A stretch of 64,000 nt of DNA from Proteobacteria bacterium SG_bin6 (GCA_002083435.1 LWDJ01000036.1:40368-104367); one strand, 5' to 3'; shown: positions 50,042 through 58,307, numbered from the stretch's first letter. A program made the numbers and translations. Notes: generated from the sequence alone by a model not told the origin.

Positions 50042-50550
50042 TAATCCGCGCCTTCCTGGCCGAGATGGCTTTCGTAGAGCAGCATCGCGTCCATCGTGAA
50101 CGGCGCGCTTGCCAGGGCGGCATGGCGCGCGAGGAACGCGTCGATCGGCGGCGCCGGCGTGCGCCGCGGCAGCCGGGCGAGGGTGATGTGCGGGTGGTAG
50201 GCGCGGCCTTCGTGCGGCAGGCCGATCCGCGCCAGCGCCTGATCGAGCTTCTTGTGAAGCAGCGTGAGCGGGGCGGCGGGCGCCATCCCCGCCCACAGCG
50301 CGTCGCCCGCCCGTGCGCCGCCGAATCGTCCGACGCCGGCGAGCGCGACCGACGGCGCAAGGCCATGCACCTGGCCCAGTGCCAGCACCACCTCGTCCGC
50401 TACCCGCGCATCGACCTCGCCGATATAGCGCAGCGTCAGGTGCAGCTGCGCCTCGCGCTGCCAGCGCGCGCCAGGAATGCCGCCCATCAGCGCGATCAGC
50501 CGCGCGCGGATCGCGGGCGGCGGGCGTAAGGCGATGAAAAGCCGGTGCAT
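50008..50550 (-). CDS. thpR: RNA 2',3'-cyclic phosphodiesterase
   Basis: A 180-residue 2H phosphoesterase that opens 2',3'-cyclic phosphates and can ligate 2'-5' RNA. The two HxTx motifs are HLTL at 37-40 and HITL at 121-124. The start MHRLFIAL is standard. Its last codons are duplicated immediately downstream, which has placed the stop at the junction. It is divergent from the Bax-inhibitor-1 gene by about 200 bases. Confidence 0.93.
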   Translation of the reverse strand: MHRLFIALRPPPAIRARLIALMGGIPGARWQREAQLHLTLRYIGEVDARVADEVVLALGQVHGLAPSVALAGVGRFGGARAGDALWAGMAPAAPLTLLHKKLDQALARIGLPHEGRAYHPHITLARLPRRTPAPPIDAFLARHAALASAPFTMDAMLLYESHLGQEGADYEAIGRWPLDL

Positions 50551-50673
50551 TGGTGAATTCCTGCCGTGGCCGGCCGGCGCTGTCCACCGGGCTCCGGCGT
50601 TCATCTGGCGTTAACGCTTCGAAAAAGCGTCCCGATTTATCGAAGGCGCGACTTTCGCGTGCACCGGTTTTGC

Positions 50674-50702
50674 TTGAAAGCGCCCAAGGAAGGGGCAATA
50701 TT
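50674..50702 (+). promoter_or_regulatory. Candidate sigma-70 promoter for the Bax-inhibitor-1 gene
   Basis: TTGAAA and AATATT are 17 bases apart, ending 45 bases before the ATG at 50748. The rest of the 200-base gap contains only a small hairpin (ACGCTT/AAGCGT near 50613-50629). Confidence 0.4.
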
Positions 50703-50747
50703 CACAGGCATCCGGACAGTCTGTTTATCCGGGCAAAGGAGTTGGTA

Positions 50748-51482
50748 ATGGCAAACTGGTCTGATCCCCGGGCGGGCTCCGCTTTCGCGGCGCGCGCGGG
50801 TCTGCGCGGTGCCGCGTATGACGCCGGGCTGCGGTCCTATATGCTGTCGGTCTACAACTACATGGTCTCGGGCGTGCTGCTCACCGCGATCGTGGCGCTG
50901 GGCTTCGTGCTGAGCGGCGCGGCGGCGCAGGTGTTCGTGGCGGGCGGCATCCTGAAATGGGTGATCACCTTCGCCCCGCTCGGCATCATCTTCGCGATGA
51001 GCTTCGGTCAGGCGCGGATGAGCACGGCGACGCTGCAGGCGCTGTTCTGGGGCTTCGCGATCGCGATGGGCCTGTCGTTGTCGACGATCTTCCTGGTCTA
51101 TTCGCCGCTCTCGATCGCGCAGGCGTTCTTCGCGACCGCGGCGGGCTTCGCGGGCCTCAGCCTGTGGGGCTATACCACCAAGAAGGACCTGTCGGCGATG
51201 GGCACCTTCCTGATCATGGGCCTGGTCGGCCTGATCGTGGCGAGCCTGATCAACCTGTTCGTCCAGTCGGGGCCGTTCTCGCTGGTGATCTCGGCGGTTG
51301 GCGTGCTGATCTTCGCGGGCCTCACCGCCTATGACACGCAGCGGATCAAGGCGCTCTACGCCGAAGTCGCGGGCAGCGAGTATGAGGGGCGCGCCGTGAT
51401 CATGTCGGCGCTGAACCTCTACCTCGATTTCATCAACATGTTCCTCTACATCCTGCGCCTGTTCGGCAGCCGCGACAGCTAA
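50748..51482 (+). CDS. Bax inhibitor-1 / YccA family protein
   Basis: A 244-residue membrane protein with seven predicted helices. The family marks are the YNYMVSGVLLTAIVAL start, the ALFWGFAIAMGLSLS helix and the C-terminal TAYDTQRIKALY with conserved Asp, plus LNLYLDFINMFLYILRLFG. It may form a pH-sensitive ion leak and interact with FtsH, as YccA does. AAAGGAG precedes the ATG at 50748; the upstream extension is not part of the family. A strong terminator follows. Confidence 0.94.
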   Translation: MANWSDPRAGSAFAARAGLRGAAYDAGLRSYMLSVYNYMVSGVLLTAIVALGFVLSGAAAQVFVAGGILKWVITFAPLGIIFAMSFGQARMSTATLQALFWGFAIAMGLSLSTIFLVYSPLSIAQAFFATAAGFAGLSLWGYTTKKDLSAMGTFLIMGLVGLIVASLINLFVQSGPFSLVISAVGVLIFAGLTAYDTQRIKALYAEVAGSEYEGRAVIMSALNLYLDFINMFLYILRLFGSRDS

Positions 51483-51507
51483 GCCGCGCGAGACACGCCA
51501 GGAAATG

Positions 51508-51539
51508 GCCCGGCGGGGAAGACCCCGCCGGGCTTTTTT
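51508..51539 (+). terminator. Intrinsic terminator
   Basis: GCCCGGCGGGG-aaga-CCCCGCCGGGC is a perfect 11-bp hairpin followed by six T residues, 25 bases after the Bax-inhibitor-1 stop. Confidence 0.95.
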
Positions 51540-51582
51540 GTGCCGGGTATTTTCGGGCGCCGCCACGGCGCGCCTCGCTGGC

Positions 51583-51608
51583 GGAACGCGGTAGGCGGGC
51601 CGCTCGTT
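51583..51608 (+). promoter_or_regulatory. EcfG-type general stress promoter
   Basis: GGAAC (51583-51587) and CGTT (51605-51608) are separated by exactly 17 bases, a perfect match to the EcfG consensus. Transcription would start near 51615, about 25 bases before the GTG of the small acidic protein and just before its AAGGAGAG site. Confidence 0.65.
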
Positions 51609-51638
51609 GAGGCGGGACAGCCGCAAGGAGAGAAACCC

Positions 51639-51926
51639 GTGCCCGACAAGGACCAGCTCGCGCCGCAGGAGGCGCTCGACGCGATGGCGGTCGCCCCGCC
51701 CCCCGATCCCGCCGCCGAGAAGGAAGGCGACCCCGCCCAGCGCGCCGGCCAGGACCCGGACGTCGCCGGCCGCGTCGCCGAACAGCCCCGCTCGCAGGAC
51801 GCGCGGCTCGACGAGGCGCTCGACGAGACGATGGACGCCTCCGATCCCCCCTCGATCACCCAGCCGCGCACGCACCTGCCACCGCTGCCGCCGGAGGACA
51901 GCAGCGGCAATCAGCGCGGCAGCTGA
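51639..51926 (+). CDS. Small acidic disordered protein, predicted stress-induced
   Basis: A 95-residue soluble protein rich in Asp, Glu, Pro, Ala and Gln, with no signal or membrane helix; it looks disordered. The segment LDEALDETMDASDPPSITQP resembles a short motif (ESFPASDPPS-like) found in small stress-related proteins of alphaproteobacteria. The GTG at 51639 is chosen because AAGGAGAG lies seven bases upstream; an upstream extension would run through the promoter. The EcfG-type promoter suggests general stress control. Function unknown. Confidence 0.72.
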   Translation: MPDKDQLAPQEALDAMAVAPPPDPAAEKEGDPAQRAGQDPDVAGRVAEQPRSQDARLDEALDETMDASDPPSITQPRTHLPPLPPEDSSGNQRGS

Positions 51927-51944
51927 TACAGCCGAAGTTCAGTT

Positions 51945-51969
51945 AGTTACAGAAGTTACAATGTAACTT
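51945..51969. promoter_or_regulatory. Perfect 17-bp palindrome with extra half-site
   Basis: AAGTTACA-A-TGTAACTT (51953-51969) is a perfect inverted repeat. Another AGTTAC lies at 51945-51950 and AAAGTTAC near 52029-52036. A possible promoter (TTGCTT-N17-TAATTG, 51970-51998) directly follows. The 185-base gap before the next gene otherwise shows nothing. It is a likely operator for an unknown regulator. Confidence 0.5.
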
Positions 51970-52111
51970 TTGCTTGCGCTGCGTACGTAATCTAATTGCA
52001 TTGTGCGGCGCGATATGATTGCTTCCGGAAAGTTACGAGGGTGAGCGTTATCCCTGCGTTAACCATCAACGGCGCAATCTCGAGCAGCCAGAGGAGACAG
52101 GAACCAGGACG

Positions 52112-52663
52112 ATGAGTTCGCGCATGAAGCCCGCCGCCGGCGCAATGGCGCTCGCCGAAATGAAGGAATTCGCGACGTTCGCCGCGGCGACGCAGCGTTA
52201 TGTCCGCCGCTCGCTCGATGTCGGGCTCGAACGCGACGACGCGCTCAACCGCTGGTCGCGCGACGTGGTGGAGGCGGCGAGCATCCGCGCGCAATATCGC
52301 CTGTACGAACGCCTGCCGGACCTGCGCGCGACGGTGCCCGACGATGCCGGGATCGACCGGGTTGACGCCTTTCTCGGCCAGCTCGTCACGCTCTCGGCGT
52401 TCGATCTTGGCCAAGGGCGGCTGACGAGCTTTTCGGCCTATCGCTTTCTTTACGAGCGGCTACTGGGTGCCGCGGTCCGCCCCTGGCTTCCCGCCGCCTT
52501 CTGCGCCGCCGCCGCGCTGCCGCATCTCCACCCGGACATGCGCCGCCGGCTGCTCCAATCGATCAGCGAAGCCGCCGCGACCGCCGCTGGCTGGTCGACC
52601 CGTGAGCCGAGCTTCTTCCCTTATTGGGTGGAGAAAGTGGAAGCGGGCGCGCTGCCGAACTGA
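52112..52663 (+). CDS. Hypothetical protein, 183 residues
   Basis: A mostly helical soluble protein with a region FATFAAATQRYVRRSLDVGLERDDALNRW, LPDLRATVPDDAGIDRVDAFLGQLVTLSAFD and a Trp/Tyr-rich C-terminus (FFPYWVEKVE). I do not recognise the family. The ATG at 52112 is near AGGA; an upstream in-frame stretch is low quality. Codon use fits the neighbours, and the palindromic region upstream suggests dedicated control. Confidence 0.7.
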   Translation: MSSRMKPAAGAMALAEMKEFATFAAATQRYVRRSLDVGLERDDALNRWSRDVVEAASIRAQYRLYERLPDLRATVPDDAGIDRVDAFLGQLVTLSAFDLGQGRLTSFSAYRFLYERLLGAAVRPWLPAAFCAAAALPHLHPDMRRRLLQSISEAAATAAGWSTREPSFFPYWVEKVEAGALPN

Positions 52664-52696
52664 GGGGCCCGTTTTAAGTTACGCGCGCTCTGCTTC

Positions 52697-52773
52697 GACC
52701 CACCCCAAACCCCTCCCTTCCAGGGAGGGGCTTTCTTCGAGGGATGTGTCGCTGCCTTTTGAACGGGTGGGTC
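52697..52773. repeat. Nested palindromic element between convergent genes
   Basis: Outer arms GACCCACCC (52697-52705) and GGGTGGGTC (52765-52773) enclose a hairpin CCCCTCCCT-tcc-AGGGAGGGG (52710-52730) followed by CTTTCTT. The inner hairpin may terminate the preceding gene. The layout recalls the element at 19184. Confidence 0.65.
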
Positions 52774-52792
52774 CGAAGTCCGGGCGCCGGCC

Positions 52793-53401
52793 CTACCGCC
52801 CCACCCAATCCGCGACCTGCACCGCCACGTCATTCGCCGCGCGGTTGAGCGCGCTCGCGGCGCTGCCCGGCGTCACGCCTCCGCCCAAGGGCGCGCGCGC
52901 TTCGAAGCGGCGCTTGTCGAACGTCTTCGCGCCGTCGCGCATCAGCGTCGCGTCATAGGTCACGATCGCCTCGCCACGTGCTGAATCGACGGTGAAGTTG
53001 CGCAGCTCGCCCGACAACCGCGCGCCCGGATCGGCGAAGCTTTGCGCGTTGGAGAGCACCACCCGGCCGGTGCGCGCCGTCACGGTATCGGCGAGCAGCC
53101 GCGCGAACAGCCGCGCGGGCGCCTCGCTCCAATAGCCGCCCTTCACATAAGCCAGCGAGGTCGCGCCGGTCTGCACCGCGACACGGTTGGTCGCGATCGC
53201 GGCGGGGGTGGCGGGCACCAGCACGGTGATCGTCTTGGCGTTGGCCGAATCGGCCTCCTGCCCGGCGCCGACCGGATTGGCGGCGTTCAGCGTCAGCAGC
53301 GCCTCGGGCGGGTTCGGCGCGAAGCTGATGCAGCCGCCGAGCGGAGCGGCGAACGCGAGCGGGATGGCAAGGTAAGCTGGCGAGCGCATCATCGGCCTCA
53401 T
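52793..53401 (-). CDS. ABC-type transport auxiliary lipoprotein
   Basis: A 202-residue lipoprotein with lipobox LGGC (Cys near residue 24) and a single LptE/PqiC-like domain (TISVLVPATPAAIATNRVAV-like strand, ARLFARLLADTVTARTG helix). It is the outer component of the Mla-type system encoded next to it, carrying lipids across the periplasm. The ATG at 53401 overlaps the stop of the MCE gene. An alternative start lies three codons in. Confidence 0.88.
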   Translation of the reverse strand: MRPMMRSPAYLAIPLAFAAPLGGCISFAPNPPEALLTLNAANPVGAGQEADSANAKTITVLVPATPAAIATNRVAVQTGATSLAYVKGGYWSEAPARLFARLLADTVTARTGRVVLSNAQSFADPGARLSGELRNFTVDSARGEAIVTYDATLMRDGAKTFDKRRFEARAPLGGGVTPGSAASALNRAANDVAVQVADWVGR

Positions 53402-54366
53402 TTCTTGGGCTTGTAATCGGGCAGGCGGGGCTGGCCGAGCAGCGCGCCCGCGCCGCCCTGGTCGATCTTCTCGGCGACGTTGGTGAGCGCGGCCGACATG
53501 ATCCGCAAATCGCGCACCAGCTGGCCGATTTCGGGAATGGTCTGCTTGCTGAACGCCTGTACCCCCGGTTTCGCCTCGGCGAGCGTCTCGTTGAGGGTGT
53601 CGAAGGTCTTCTGCGCCGCCTCGACCGTCTTGGCGAGTTTGGCGGCGGCGGGTTTCAGATCTTCCTTGGCGATGCCGTTGGTCGTCTCCGCCAGCGCGCC
53701 GATCTGCTCGGCGGCGACGCCCACCTTCTGGAGCGTCGCGCGCGTCTCGGCGAGCGTCTGCCCGATCTGCGGCGATTGATCGGCGAGCGCCTTGGTGAGC
53801 CGGTTGGTGTTCGCCAGGATGCCGGCGATCGATTGCTGGTTCTTGTCGTCGAGCACCTCGGTCAGCCGCTGGGCGAGCGTCGACAGCCGTTCAAGCAATT
53901 GCGGCGCCGAGGAGAGCAGCGCGCCGAACCCGCTCTGACGCGTTGGGATCACCGGCACGCCGAACGGGCAATCGCTGCGCGGCGCGGTCTTGTCGCAGCT
54001 GAGCGGCGGCGCGCCTTTCTTGCCCCCATCGAGCAGGATCTCGCTGACGCCGGTGAAGCCCACGCCCTGGATCGTCGCGGTGGTGCCCTCGATCACCGGC
54101 ACGTCGGGCTTCACGCTGATCCGGACGCGGACATATTCCGGGTCCTCCTTCCACAGCGCGATGTCCTTCACCTGGCCGGAGGGAACGCCCGAATAGGAAA
54201 CGTTCGATCCCTTGGCGATGCCGGTGACCGATTGCTTGAAGAAGATGTCATACTCACGATCGGCCGAGCTGCCGAGCCGCGCCAACCAGACGAAGAACAG
54301 CGCCAGCATCAGCAGCAGGATCAGCACGACCGCGCCCACCAGGACGTGGTTGGAGCGGGTTTCCAT
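53398..54366 (-). CDS. MlaD/MCE-domain substrate-binding protein
   Basis: A 322-residue periplasmic protein anchored by one helix (8-27). The MCE domain (about 38-115) is followed by a long alpha-helical part with many Gln, Leu and Ala heptads (140-300), expected to form a hexameric tube. VKDIALWKEDPEYVRVRI and GFTGVSEILLDGG match MCE proteins of Mla-type exporters/importers. It sits between the ATPase and lipoprotein genes. Confidence 0.92.
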   Translation of the reverse strand: METRSNHVLVGAVVLILLLMLALFFVWLARLGSSADREYDIFFKQSVTGIAKGSNVSYSGVPSGQVKDIALWKEDPEYVRVRISVKPDVPVIEGTTATIQGVGFTGVSEILLDGGKKGAPPLSCDKTAPRSDCPFGVPVIPTRQSGFGALLSSAPQLLERLSTLAQRLTEVLDDKNQQSIAGILANTNRLTKALADQSPQIGQTLAETRATLQKVGVAAEQIGALAETTNGIAKEDLKPAAAKLAKTVEAAQKTFDTLNETLAEAKPGVQAFSKQTIPEIGQLVRDLRIMSAALTNVAEKIDQGGAGALLGQPRLPDYKPKK

Positions 54367-55164
54367 TCAGGCGGTTCCCTGTCGTTCAATCTGTCGGTCG
54401 ACGGTGGCGGTAGCGGCGCGGCCGCGTGGGCCGTTGAAATATTCCTGAATCCACGGATGGTCGAGCGCGAGCAGCTCAGGAATCGTCCCGACCGCGATCA
54501 CCCGTTTGTCGGCCAGCACGGCGACGCGGTCGCAGATCGCGTAGAGCGTATCGAGATCATGGGTGATCAGGAACACGGTGAGCCCCAAGGTCTGCTGGAG
54601 CGCGCGGGTCAGCTCGTCGAACGCGGCGGCGCCGATCGGGTCGAGCCCGGCGGTCGGCTCATCGAGGAACAGCAATTCGGGGTCGAGCGCGAGCGCGCGG
54701 GCGAGCCCGGCGCGCTTCCTCATGCCCCCTGAAAGTTCGGACGGATATTTGGGGCCGGCTTCGGCGGGGAGCCCGGTCATCGTCACCTTGTAGCTCGCGA
54801 TCTCGTCGAGCAGCCCCTGGTCGAGCCCGGGGTAGAATTCGCGCAGCGGCACCTGCACATTCTCGGCGACCGTCAGCGTCGAGAACAGCGCGCCGCCCTG
54901 GAACAGCACCCCCCAGCGGCGGCGGAACGCGGCGGTATCGAACTCGTCGCGCCCCACGGTATCCTCGCCGAACACATGGACTTCGCCCGCATCGGGGGTC
55001 TGCAGCCCGATCACCGAGCGCATCAGCACCGATTTGCCGGTGCCCGATCCGCCGACCACGCCCAGAATCTCGCCCCGCCGCACGTCGAGATCGAGATTCT
55101 CGTGCACCACCTGCTCGCCGAAACTGTTGCGCAGGCCACGCACCCTGATGATCGGCTCGGCCAT
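54367..55164 (-). CDS. mlaF: Mla-type ABC transporter ATP-binding protein
   Basis: A 265-residue ABC ATPase. Walker A GGSGTGKS at 38-45, signature LSGGMRKRAGLARAL, Walker B LLFLDEPTAGLD and the switch His in LITHDLDTL are complete. The family is the MlaF/Ttg2A group of retrograde phospholipid transport. Its start shares bases with the permease stop (TGATG). Confidence 0.94.
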   Translation of the reverse strand: MAEPIIRVRGLRNSFGEQVVHENLDLDVRRGEILGVVGGSGTGKSVLMRSVIGLQTPDAGEVHVFGEDTVGRDEFDTAAFRRRWGVLFQGGALFSTLTVAENVQVPLREFYPGLDQGLLDEIASYKVTMTGLPAEAGPKYPSELSGGMRKRAGLARALALDPELLFLDEPTAGLDPIGAAAFDELTRALQQTLGLTVFLITHDLDTLYAICDRVAVLADKRVIAVGTIPELLALDHPWIQEYFNGPRGRAATATVDRQIERQGTA

Positions 55165-56273
55165 CAGATCCACCCGATCCAGGTGAAGAACACCGCGAAG
55201 AACGCGTCGAGCACGATCACCATGAAGATCGCCTGCACCACGGCGGAGGTGGTGCGGCTGCCGACCTGTTCGGCGTCGCTTTCCACCTGCATCCCCTGGA
55301 AACAGCCGGCGATCGCGATGATCGCGCCGAACACCGGCGCCTTGAGCATCCCGACATAGACATCGGTGATCGGCACCACCTCGCGCAGCCGCTGGATGAA
55401 GGTGGGCGGCGGAATATCGAGCGCGGCCCAGCACAACAGGCCGCCGCCGACGATCGCGCACATCGACGCGTAAAAGCCGAGCAGGATCATCATCAGCACC
55501 GCCGCCAGCACGCGCGGCAGCACCAGCGCCTCCATCGGCGAGACCCCGATCGTGCGCATCGCGTCGATCTCCTCGGTCAGCTTCATCGTGCCCAATTGCG
55601 CGGCGAAGGCCGAGCCGGAGCGGCCCGCGACCATGATCGCGGTCATCAGCACGCCCAGCTCGCGGAAAGTGATCCGGCCGACCAGATTGATCGTGAAGAT
55701 CTCCGCCCCGAACTGGCGCAGCTGCACCGATCCCTGCTGCGCGATCACCACCCCGATCAGGAAGCTCATCAGCCCGATGATCGGCAGCGCGGAGACGCCG
55801 ACTACCTCGAAGCGGTGGACGGTCGCGTTGAAGCGGAAGCGCCGCGGGTGGCGCAGCACGGTGAGGAAGGCGATCACCGTCGCCCCGAAGAAGCCGAGCA
55901 ACCCGCGCATCGTATGGAGAAACCGCAGCGTCGCCGCGCCAACTTCGGCGACCACACGCACCAGGCTCGAATCGCGCGGCGGGCGCACCGCCATCTGACG
56001 GTCGGCGGCGGCGACCTGATCGAGCAGGTTATGCGCCTCGGGCGACAGCCCTTCGATCCGGGCCTCATGCTCGATCGCGAAGCGGTGGATCAGCCAGGCG
56101 CCGACGGTATCGATGCGATCGATGCTCGACAGATCGAGCCGATCGACCCGGCCCTGAAAGCTGCGCAGCCGCTCGGGAAAATCGCCCAGGCACGACAGCG
56201 ATAGCCGGCCGGTGAAGCGAAGCACTTCGGCGCCGCCGTCATTTTCATGTCGAAAGTCGGCCCTGGCGTTCAT
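55164..56273 (-). CDS. mlaE: Mla-type permease with N-terminal STAS-like domain
   Basis: A 369-residue protein. Residues 15-95 look like a STAS domain (GRLSLSCLGDFPERLRSF, VDRLDLSSIDRIDTVGAWLI), equivalent to MlaB in fusion, and residues 110-369 form the MlaE permease with GMQVESDAEQVG and AGRSGSAFAAQLGTMKLTEEIDAMRTIGVSP. It heads the four-gene operon, so no separate MlaB is needed. It is divergent from the HAD gene. Confidence 0.93.
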   Translation of the reverse strand: MNARADFRHENDGGAEVLRFTGRLSLSCLGDFPERLRSFQGRVDRLDLSSIDRIDTVGAWLIHRFAIEHEARIEGLSPEAHNLLDQVAAADRQMAVRPPRDSSLVRVVAEVGAATLRFLHTMRGLLGFFGATVIAFLTVLRHPRRFRFNATVHRFEVVGVSALPIIGLMSFLIGVVIAQQGSVQLRQFGAEIFTINLVGRITFRELGVLMTAIMVAGRSGSAFAAQLGTMKLTEEIDAMRTIGVSPMEALVLPRVLAAVLMMILLGFYASMCAIVGGGLLCWAALDIPPPTFIQRLREVVPITDVYVGMLKAPVFGAIIAIAGCFQGMQVESDAEQVGSRTTSAVVQAIFMVIVLDAFFAVFFTWIGWI

Positions 56274-56335
56274 GCGCGCCCTGTTTGGGCGAAAGCGTCT
56301 GGATCGGCAAGCCGAACCGCGCCAAATTCGGTGCG

Positions 56336-56995
56336 ATGCACAAGATCGCGATTTACGACATGGACAAGACGATCACCGCGGCGCCGACCTGGACGCCGTT
56401 CCTGATCGCCGCCGCGCGCGCCCGCGCGCCGTGGCGGCTGGCGCTGCTGCCGGTCGCCGGCGGCTGGGGTGCGGCCTACAAGCTCGGTGTCGTGAACCGC
56501 GCGGGGGTGAAGGCGCGGGCGCAGCGGCTGCTGATCGGGCGCGCCTTGCCCGATGCGGCGCGGCTGCGGCTGGCAGAGCGTTTCGCGGCCCAGGTGAAGC
56601 TGCGCCCCGGCGCACTCGCCCAGATCGCCGCCGATCGCGCGGCGGGCTATCGGCTGGTGCTCGCGACCGCCTCGTTCGGCTATTACGCGGAAGCGATCGC
56701 GGAGCGGCTGGGGTTCGACGCGGTGATCGCGACCGAGGCAGCGCGTGACGACGCCGGCTGGCGCCCTTTGCTGGTGGGCGAGAATTGCTATGGCCCCGCC
56801 AAGCTGCGGATGATCGGCGATTGGCTCGCGGGCCAGAGCATCGCGCGGGAAGCCGCCACGGTCCGCTTTTATTCGGACCATGTGTCCGACGCGCCCAGCC
56901 TCGCCTGGGCCGACGAAGGCTTCGCGGTGAATCCCGATCGCCGGCTGCGGCGGCTGGCGGCGGCGCGCGGCTGGCCGGTCTTCGACTGGCGCTGA
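56336..56995 (+). CDS. HAD-IB family hydrolase
   Basis: A 219-residue phosphatase-like protein. Motif I is DMDKT with Asp8 and Asp10, motif II ATASFGYYAEAIAERLGFD, and the acidic motif IV YSDHVSDAPSL. A helical cap lies between motif I and II. Members include phosphoserine-type phosphatases; substrate not clear. The ATG at 56336 begins the domain. Confidence 0.88.
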   Translation: MHKIAIYDMDKTITAAPTWTPFLIAAARARAPWRLALLPVAGGWGAAYKLGVVNRAGVKARAQRLLIGRALPDAARLRLAERFAAQVKLRPGALAQIAADRAAGYRLVLATASFGYYAEAIAERLGFDAVIATEAARDDAGWRPLLVGENCYGPAKLRMIGDWLAGQSIAREAATVRFYSDHVSDAPSLAWADEGFAVNPDRRLRRLAAARGWPVFDWR

Positions 56996-57006
56996 GCCGA
57001 GCCCCC

Positions 57007-58266
57007 TCACAGCGCCACGTCGAGCGCGTGCAGCGCCACCCCGACCAGCCCGCCGACGATGGTGCCGTTGATGCGGATATACTGCAGATCGCGCCCGACC
57101 GCGTTCTCCAGCCGCTGCGTCACTGTCTGGGTATCCCAGCCGCGCACTGTCTCCGATACCAGCCGCACGACGCCGTCGCCATAATCGGCGGCGAAGCCCA
57201 CCGCCGCGCGGCGGGTGAAGCGGTTGACCGCCGCCGCCAGTTTCGGCTCGCGCTGCAGCGTCTCGCCGAGCTGACGCAACGCCTCGCCCAGCCGCCCGCG
57301 TCGCACCCCGCCCGGCGCGCGCGCGAACCGCAGCAGCGCGTGGCGGCCGCTTTCCCACAAGCCGTCGAGCCAGGCCTGCATCGCCGGATTCTCGATGATC
57401 TCCAGCTTCAGCCGATCGACCCGCGCCTGCATTTCGGGCCTGTGCTGAAGATCATGCGCCAGCTGGCCGAGCGCTTCCTCGATCTTGGCGCGCATCGGGT
57501 GGCCGCGGTCCTCGCCCATCTGCACCAACAGTTGCTGCAACCCGTCGATGATCTTGTTGGCGAGCGTCTCGTCGAGCCCGGTCCAGCGCATCAGCGATCC
57601 GGCGCGTTCATGCACCACGCCCCGGATCAGCGCCTCGTTCGCCTCCAGCGTGCGGCCCGACCAATGGACGATGCCATTGATCAGCGGCAGATGCCGATCG
57701 TTGGCGATCGCCGCCGCCAGGGCCTGGCCGATCAGCGGCGCGATATCGAGCGCGCGCAGGCGGTTGCCGATCGTGGCCTTCACCATGCCGCCCAGCCGCT
57801 GCTGATCGAGCGCTTCAAGCAGATCGCCGAACAGCCGCCCCGCGCCCGCGCGCAGCCGGCTGTCGCGCGTCTCGGGCTGCGCCAGCCAGCGGCCGAGCGC
57901 GCCCGCCACATCCGCGCGCCGCATCCGCCGCGCGACTACCGCCGGCACCAGGAAGTTCGAACGGAGGAAATTGGCGAGCGTGTCGCCGATCCGGTCCTTG
58001 TTGCGCGGCACGATCGCGGTGTGCGGTATCGGCAGACCGAGTGGGTGACGGAACAGCGCCGTCACCGCGAACCAATCGGCGAGCCCGCCGACCATCGCCG
58101 CTTCGGCGAAGGCGCGGACGAAGCCGATCGCGGGATGCACCGGCCCCAGCCAGCGGCAGGTGAGGAACACCGCCGCCATCAACACCAGCAGCGCGGTGGC
58201 GACCAGGCGCATCCGCACAAGTCCCGGCGGGGGCGGGAGGCGGACGGGTCGATCGGCGGCGGGCAT
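57007..58266 (-). CDS. DUF445 family membrane protein
   Basis: A 419-residue protein of the YjiN-type DUF445 family: two N-terminal membrane helices (about 22-55) with VRAFAEAAMVGGLADWFAVTALFRHPLGLPIPHTAIVPRNKDRIGDTLANFL, a long helical middle and a C-terminal helix with INGTIVGGLVGVALHAL. The family is found in envelope-stress contexts but its function is unknown. A hairpin separates it from the RND gene upstream. Confidence 0.9.
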   Translation of the reverse strand: MPAADRPVRLPPPPGLVRMRLVATALLVLMAAVFLTCRWLGPVHPAIGFVRAFAEAAMVGGLADWFAVTALFRHPLGLPIPHTAIVPRNKDRIGDTLANFLRSNFLVPAVVARRMRRADVAGALGRWLAQPETRDSRLRAGAGRLFGDLLEALDQQRLGGMVKATIGNRLRALDIAPLIGQALAAAIANDRHLPLINGIVHWSGRTLEANEALIRGVVHERAGSLMRWTGLDETLANKIIDGLQQLLVQMGEDRGHPMRAKIEEALGQLAHDLQHRPEMQARVDRLKLEIIENPAMQAWLDGLWESGRHALLRFARAPGGVRRGRLGEALRQLGETLQREPKLAAAVNRFTRRAAVGFAADYGDGVVRLVSETVRGWDTQTVTQRLENAVGRDLQYIRINGTIVGGLVGVALHALDVAL

Positions 58267-58274
58267 TACCGCGT

Positions 58275-58300
58275 AACAATCCCCGAAGCCGGGGATTGTT
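58275..58300 (-). terminator. Hairpin after the RND permease gene
   Basis: AACAATCCCCG and CGGGGATTGTT form a perfect 11-bp stem with a four-base loop, directly after the RND stop (58308) on the minus strand. The T residues of the second arm and following sequence suggest an intrinsic terminator. Confidence 0.7.
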
Positions 58301-58307
58301 CAAGAGC

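Noticed and set aside
51945..51969. The AAGTTACA/TGTAACTT palindrome as a terminator
   Set aside because: The stem is AT-rich with an almost absent loop, and an intrinsic terminator for the preceding gene is not seen there; an operator is more likely.
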